5,163 nucleotides of DNA. It comes from Erysipelotrichaceae bacterium UBA6182. GTDB taxonomy: Bacteria > Bacillota_I > Bacilli_A > Erysipelotrichales > Erysipelotrichaceae. A model generated the notes under the pieces. It was not told where the DNA came from. It made no database searches and saw nothing but the letters and a program-made list of their open reading frames with translations. Location: positions 1-5,163 of the forward strand of contig DITO01000178.1 in assembly GCA_002422065.1 (NCBI GenBank). Direction: 5' to 3'. The translations under genes and the position numbers were made by a program. This document shows, one piece after another, positions 4,458 through 5,163 of this stretch. Positions within the stretch are counted from its first letter, which is position 1. Each line of letters begins with the position of its first letter.

Positions 4458-5116
4458 GATAGGATACCTTCTTCTATGTACCTGCTGCTTATGTGAAGCT
4501 TCACTAGTTCACTAGACCCTTTTTTGTTTTCATCAAAGAATGCTTGCGCCTTTTGGAATGTTAAATGATTCTCCATTGATTTGACTTCGTATGCATATTC
4601 TCCCGTTGATAGTTTAGAAATAATGTCATCCATAATTCTTTCAGCGTCATGATTGAACTCAATAGCGTATAGATCATATCCCTTAGCTTGAATACCGTCT
4701 AGTGTAAACGTGTCAGTCGCATGGAATACTTTGTAGTCTTTCAGCTTGTTTATGATTCTCCACCCAACGTTAGGAACGTCGTGATACAGTTTGAAAGGAC
4801 TGATGATGTAATCTCCAAACGAATATGCTTTGCCTTCGTTAAATACAACATAGTTAGGAATATCGAGTTTTAGAAACAGGTCTTCTAGATGTTCTGGAAC
4901 TCCCCATAACAAGCTAGGTCTGTTCTTGGCTAATGATTTCATCGTAGTGGTTTTAAAGTGATCGCCATGCCTATGCGTTAGCAATACCAAACGGATATTA
5001 TCTTCAACCGGTTTTAACGTTTGGTAGTTAACGCCACAGTCTACCATGATTTCGTCAAAATAAACTATGGCGTTGCCTTTACTCGAACTGCCTAATATGT
5101 GGATATTAGATGTCAT
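4454..5116 (-). CDS. Metallo-beta-lactamase-fold hydrolase, WalJ/YycJ-like
   Basis: This 220-residue protein has the MBL-fold metal site in order: LGSSSKGNA near the N-terminus (residues 8-16), DCG at 26-28, THRHGDH at 47-53 giving the HxHxDH ligands, His112 in YHDVPNVGW, Asp135 in HATDT, and His208 in LHISSRY. EFNHD (153-157) and ENHLTFQKA (182-190) parallel the E-NxD and HLS segments of WalJ/YycJ proteins. Those are thought to be DNA-acting phosphodiesterases, so a nuclease role in phage recombination is plausible but unproven here. All metal ligands appear present, so it should be active. It overlaps the upstream gene by 11 bases and has no clear Shine-Dalgarno site, suggesting coupled translation. 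It overlaps the NinB-like gene by 4 bases. Confidence 0.9.
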   Translation of the reverse strand: MTSNIHILGSSSKGNAIVYFDEIMVDCGVNYQTLKPVEDNIRLVLLTHRHGDHFKTTTMKSLAKNRPSLLWGVPEHLEDLFLKLDIPNYVVFNEGKAYSFGDYIISPFKLYHDVPNVGWRIINKLKDYKVFHATDTFTLDGIQAKGYDLYAIEFNHDAERIMDDIISKLSTGEYAYEVKSMENHLTFQKAQAFFDENKKGSSELVKLHISSRYIEEGILS

Positions 5117-5163
5117 CTAGTGATTTTTTCTTTTTTTGTACCGGTTGAACTTCTACTTCGCCT
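5106..5163 (-). CDS. C-terminal end of an upstream gene, possibly a RecT-like annealing protein
   Basis: A minus-strand frame enters at the window edge and ends in TAA at 5108-5106. It gives the tail GEVEVQPVQKKKKSLDDI, a disordered-looking acidic-then-basic stretch. It overlaps the MBL-fold gene by 11 bases in a different frame, the tight packing seen elsewhere in the operon, and it is a better candidate than the other open frame at the edge, which ends one turn earlier in TGA. In many Gram-positive phages the gene just before this MBL-fold type is recT. That identity is only a guess from gene order, as 18 residues of tail cannot show it. Confidence 0.55.
   Translation of the reverse strand, partial: GEVEVQPVQKKKKSLDDI

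Overview
The window is part of the early (replication and recombination) region of a temperate-type phage or prophage from a low-GC Gram-positive host (Bacillota; a staphylococcal, listerial or similar background would fit, but the sequence does not fix the genus). Every supported gene is on the minus strand, so transcription runs from right to left. Genes are packed as in a phage operon: most neighbours overlap by 4-14 bases or are 2-4 bases apart. All of the DNA is AT-rich, and many genes have purine-rich Shine-Dalgarno sites.

Right part (5163 to 3010), recombination and ssDNA module. In transcription order it holds the last codons of an upstream gene (a RecT-type annealing protein is a guess from gene order), a WalJ/YycJ-like metallo-beta-lactamase-fold protein, a NinB-like protein, a small HNH nuclease, a 72-residue unknown, and a phage SSB ending in the acidic DLPF tip. 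A rho-independent terminator follows SSB.

Middle (2971 to 1450), replication module. A sigma-A-type promoter (TTGCAA, 17 bp, TATAAT) restarts transcription just after the terminator. Two near-identical 16-bp direct repeats spaced 21 bp apart lie in and upstream of the promoter and are operator candidates. The first gene is a 53-residue excisionase/MerR-like winged-helix protein. Next come a phage replisome organizer (Phage_rep_org_N type) and a protein resembling the SPP1 G39P helicase loader. Inside the organizer gene, tandem 11-bp repeats next to a long one-sided purine tract look like an embedded origin of replication. No replicative helicase is seen, so the loader may act on the host helicase.

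Left part (1453 to 1), accessory early genes. These are a 49-residue coiled-coil ORF that overlaps its neighbour by 50 bases, a 63-residue and a 130-residue unknown, a small HExxH metallopeptidase-like protein, a zinc-ribbon protein, and the start of a further gene cut by the window edge.

Most families here are familiar phage types. The parts worth a second look are the terminator/promoter/repeat junction, the origin inside the organizer gene, and the unassigned small proteins. Three genes have misleading longer GTG starts, and the positions given here use the better-supported ATG.
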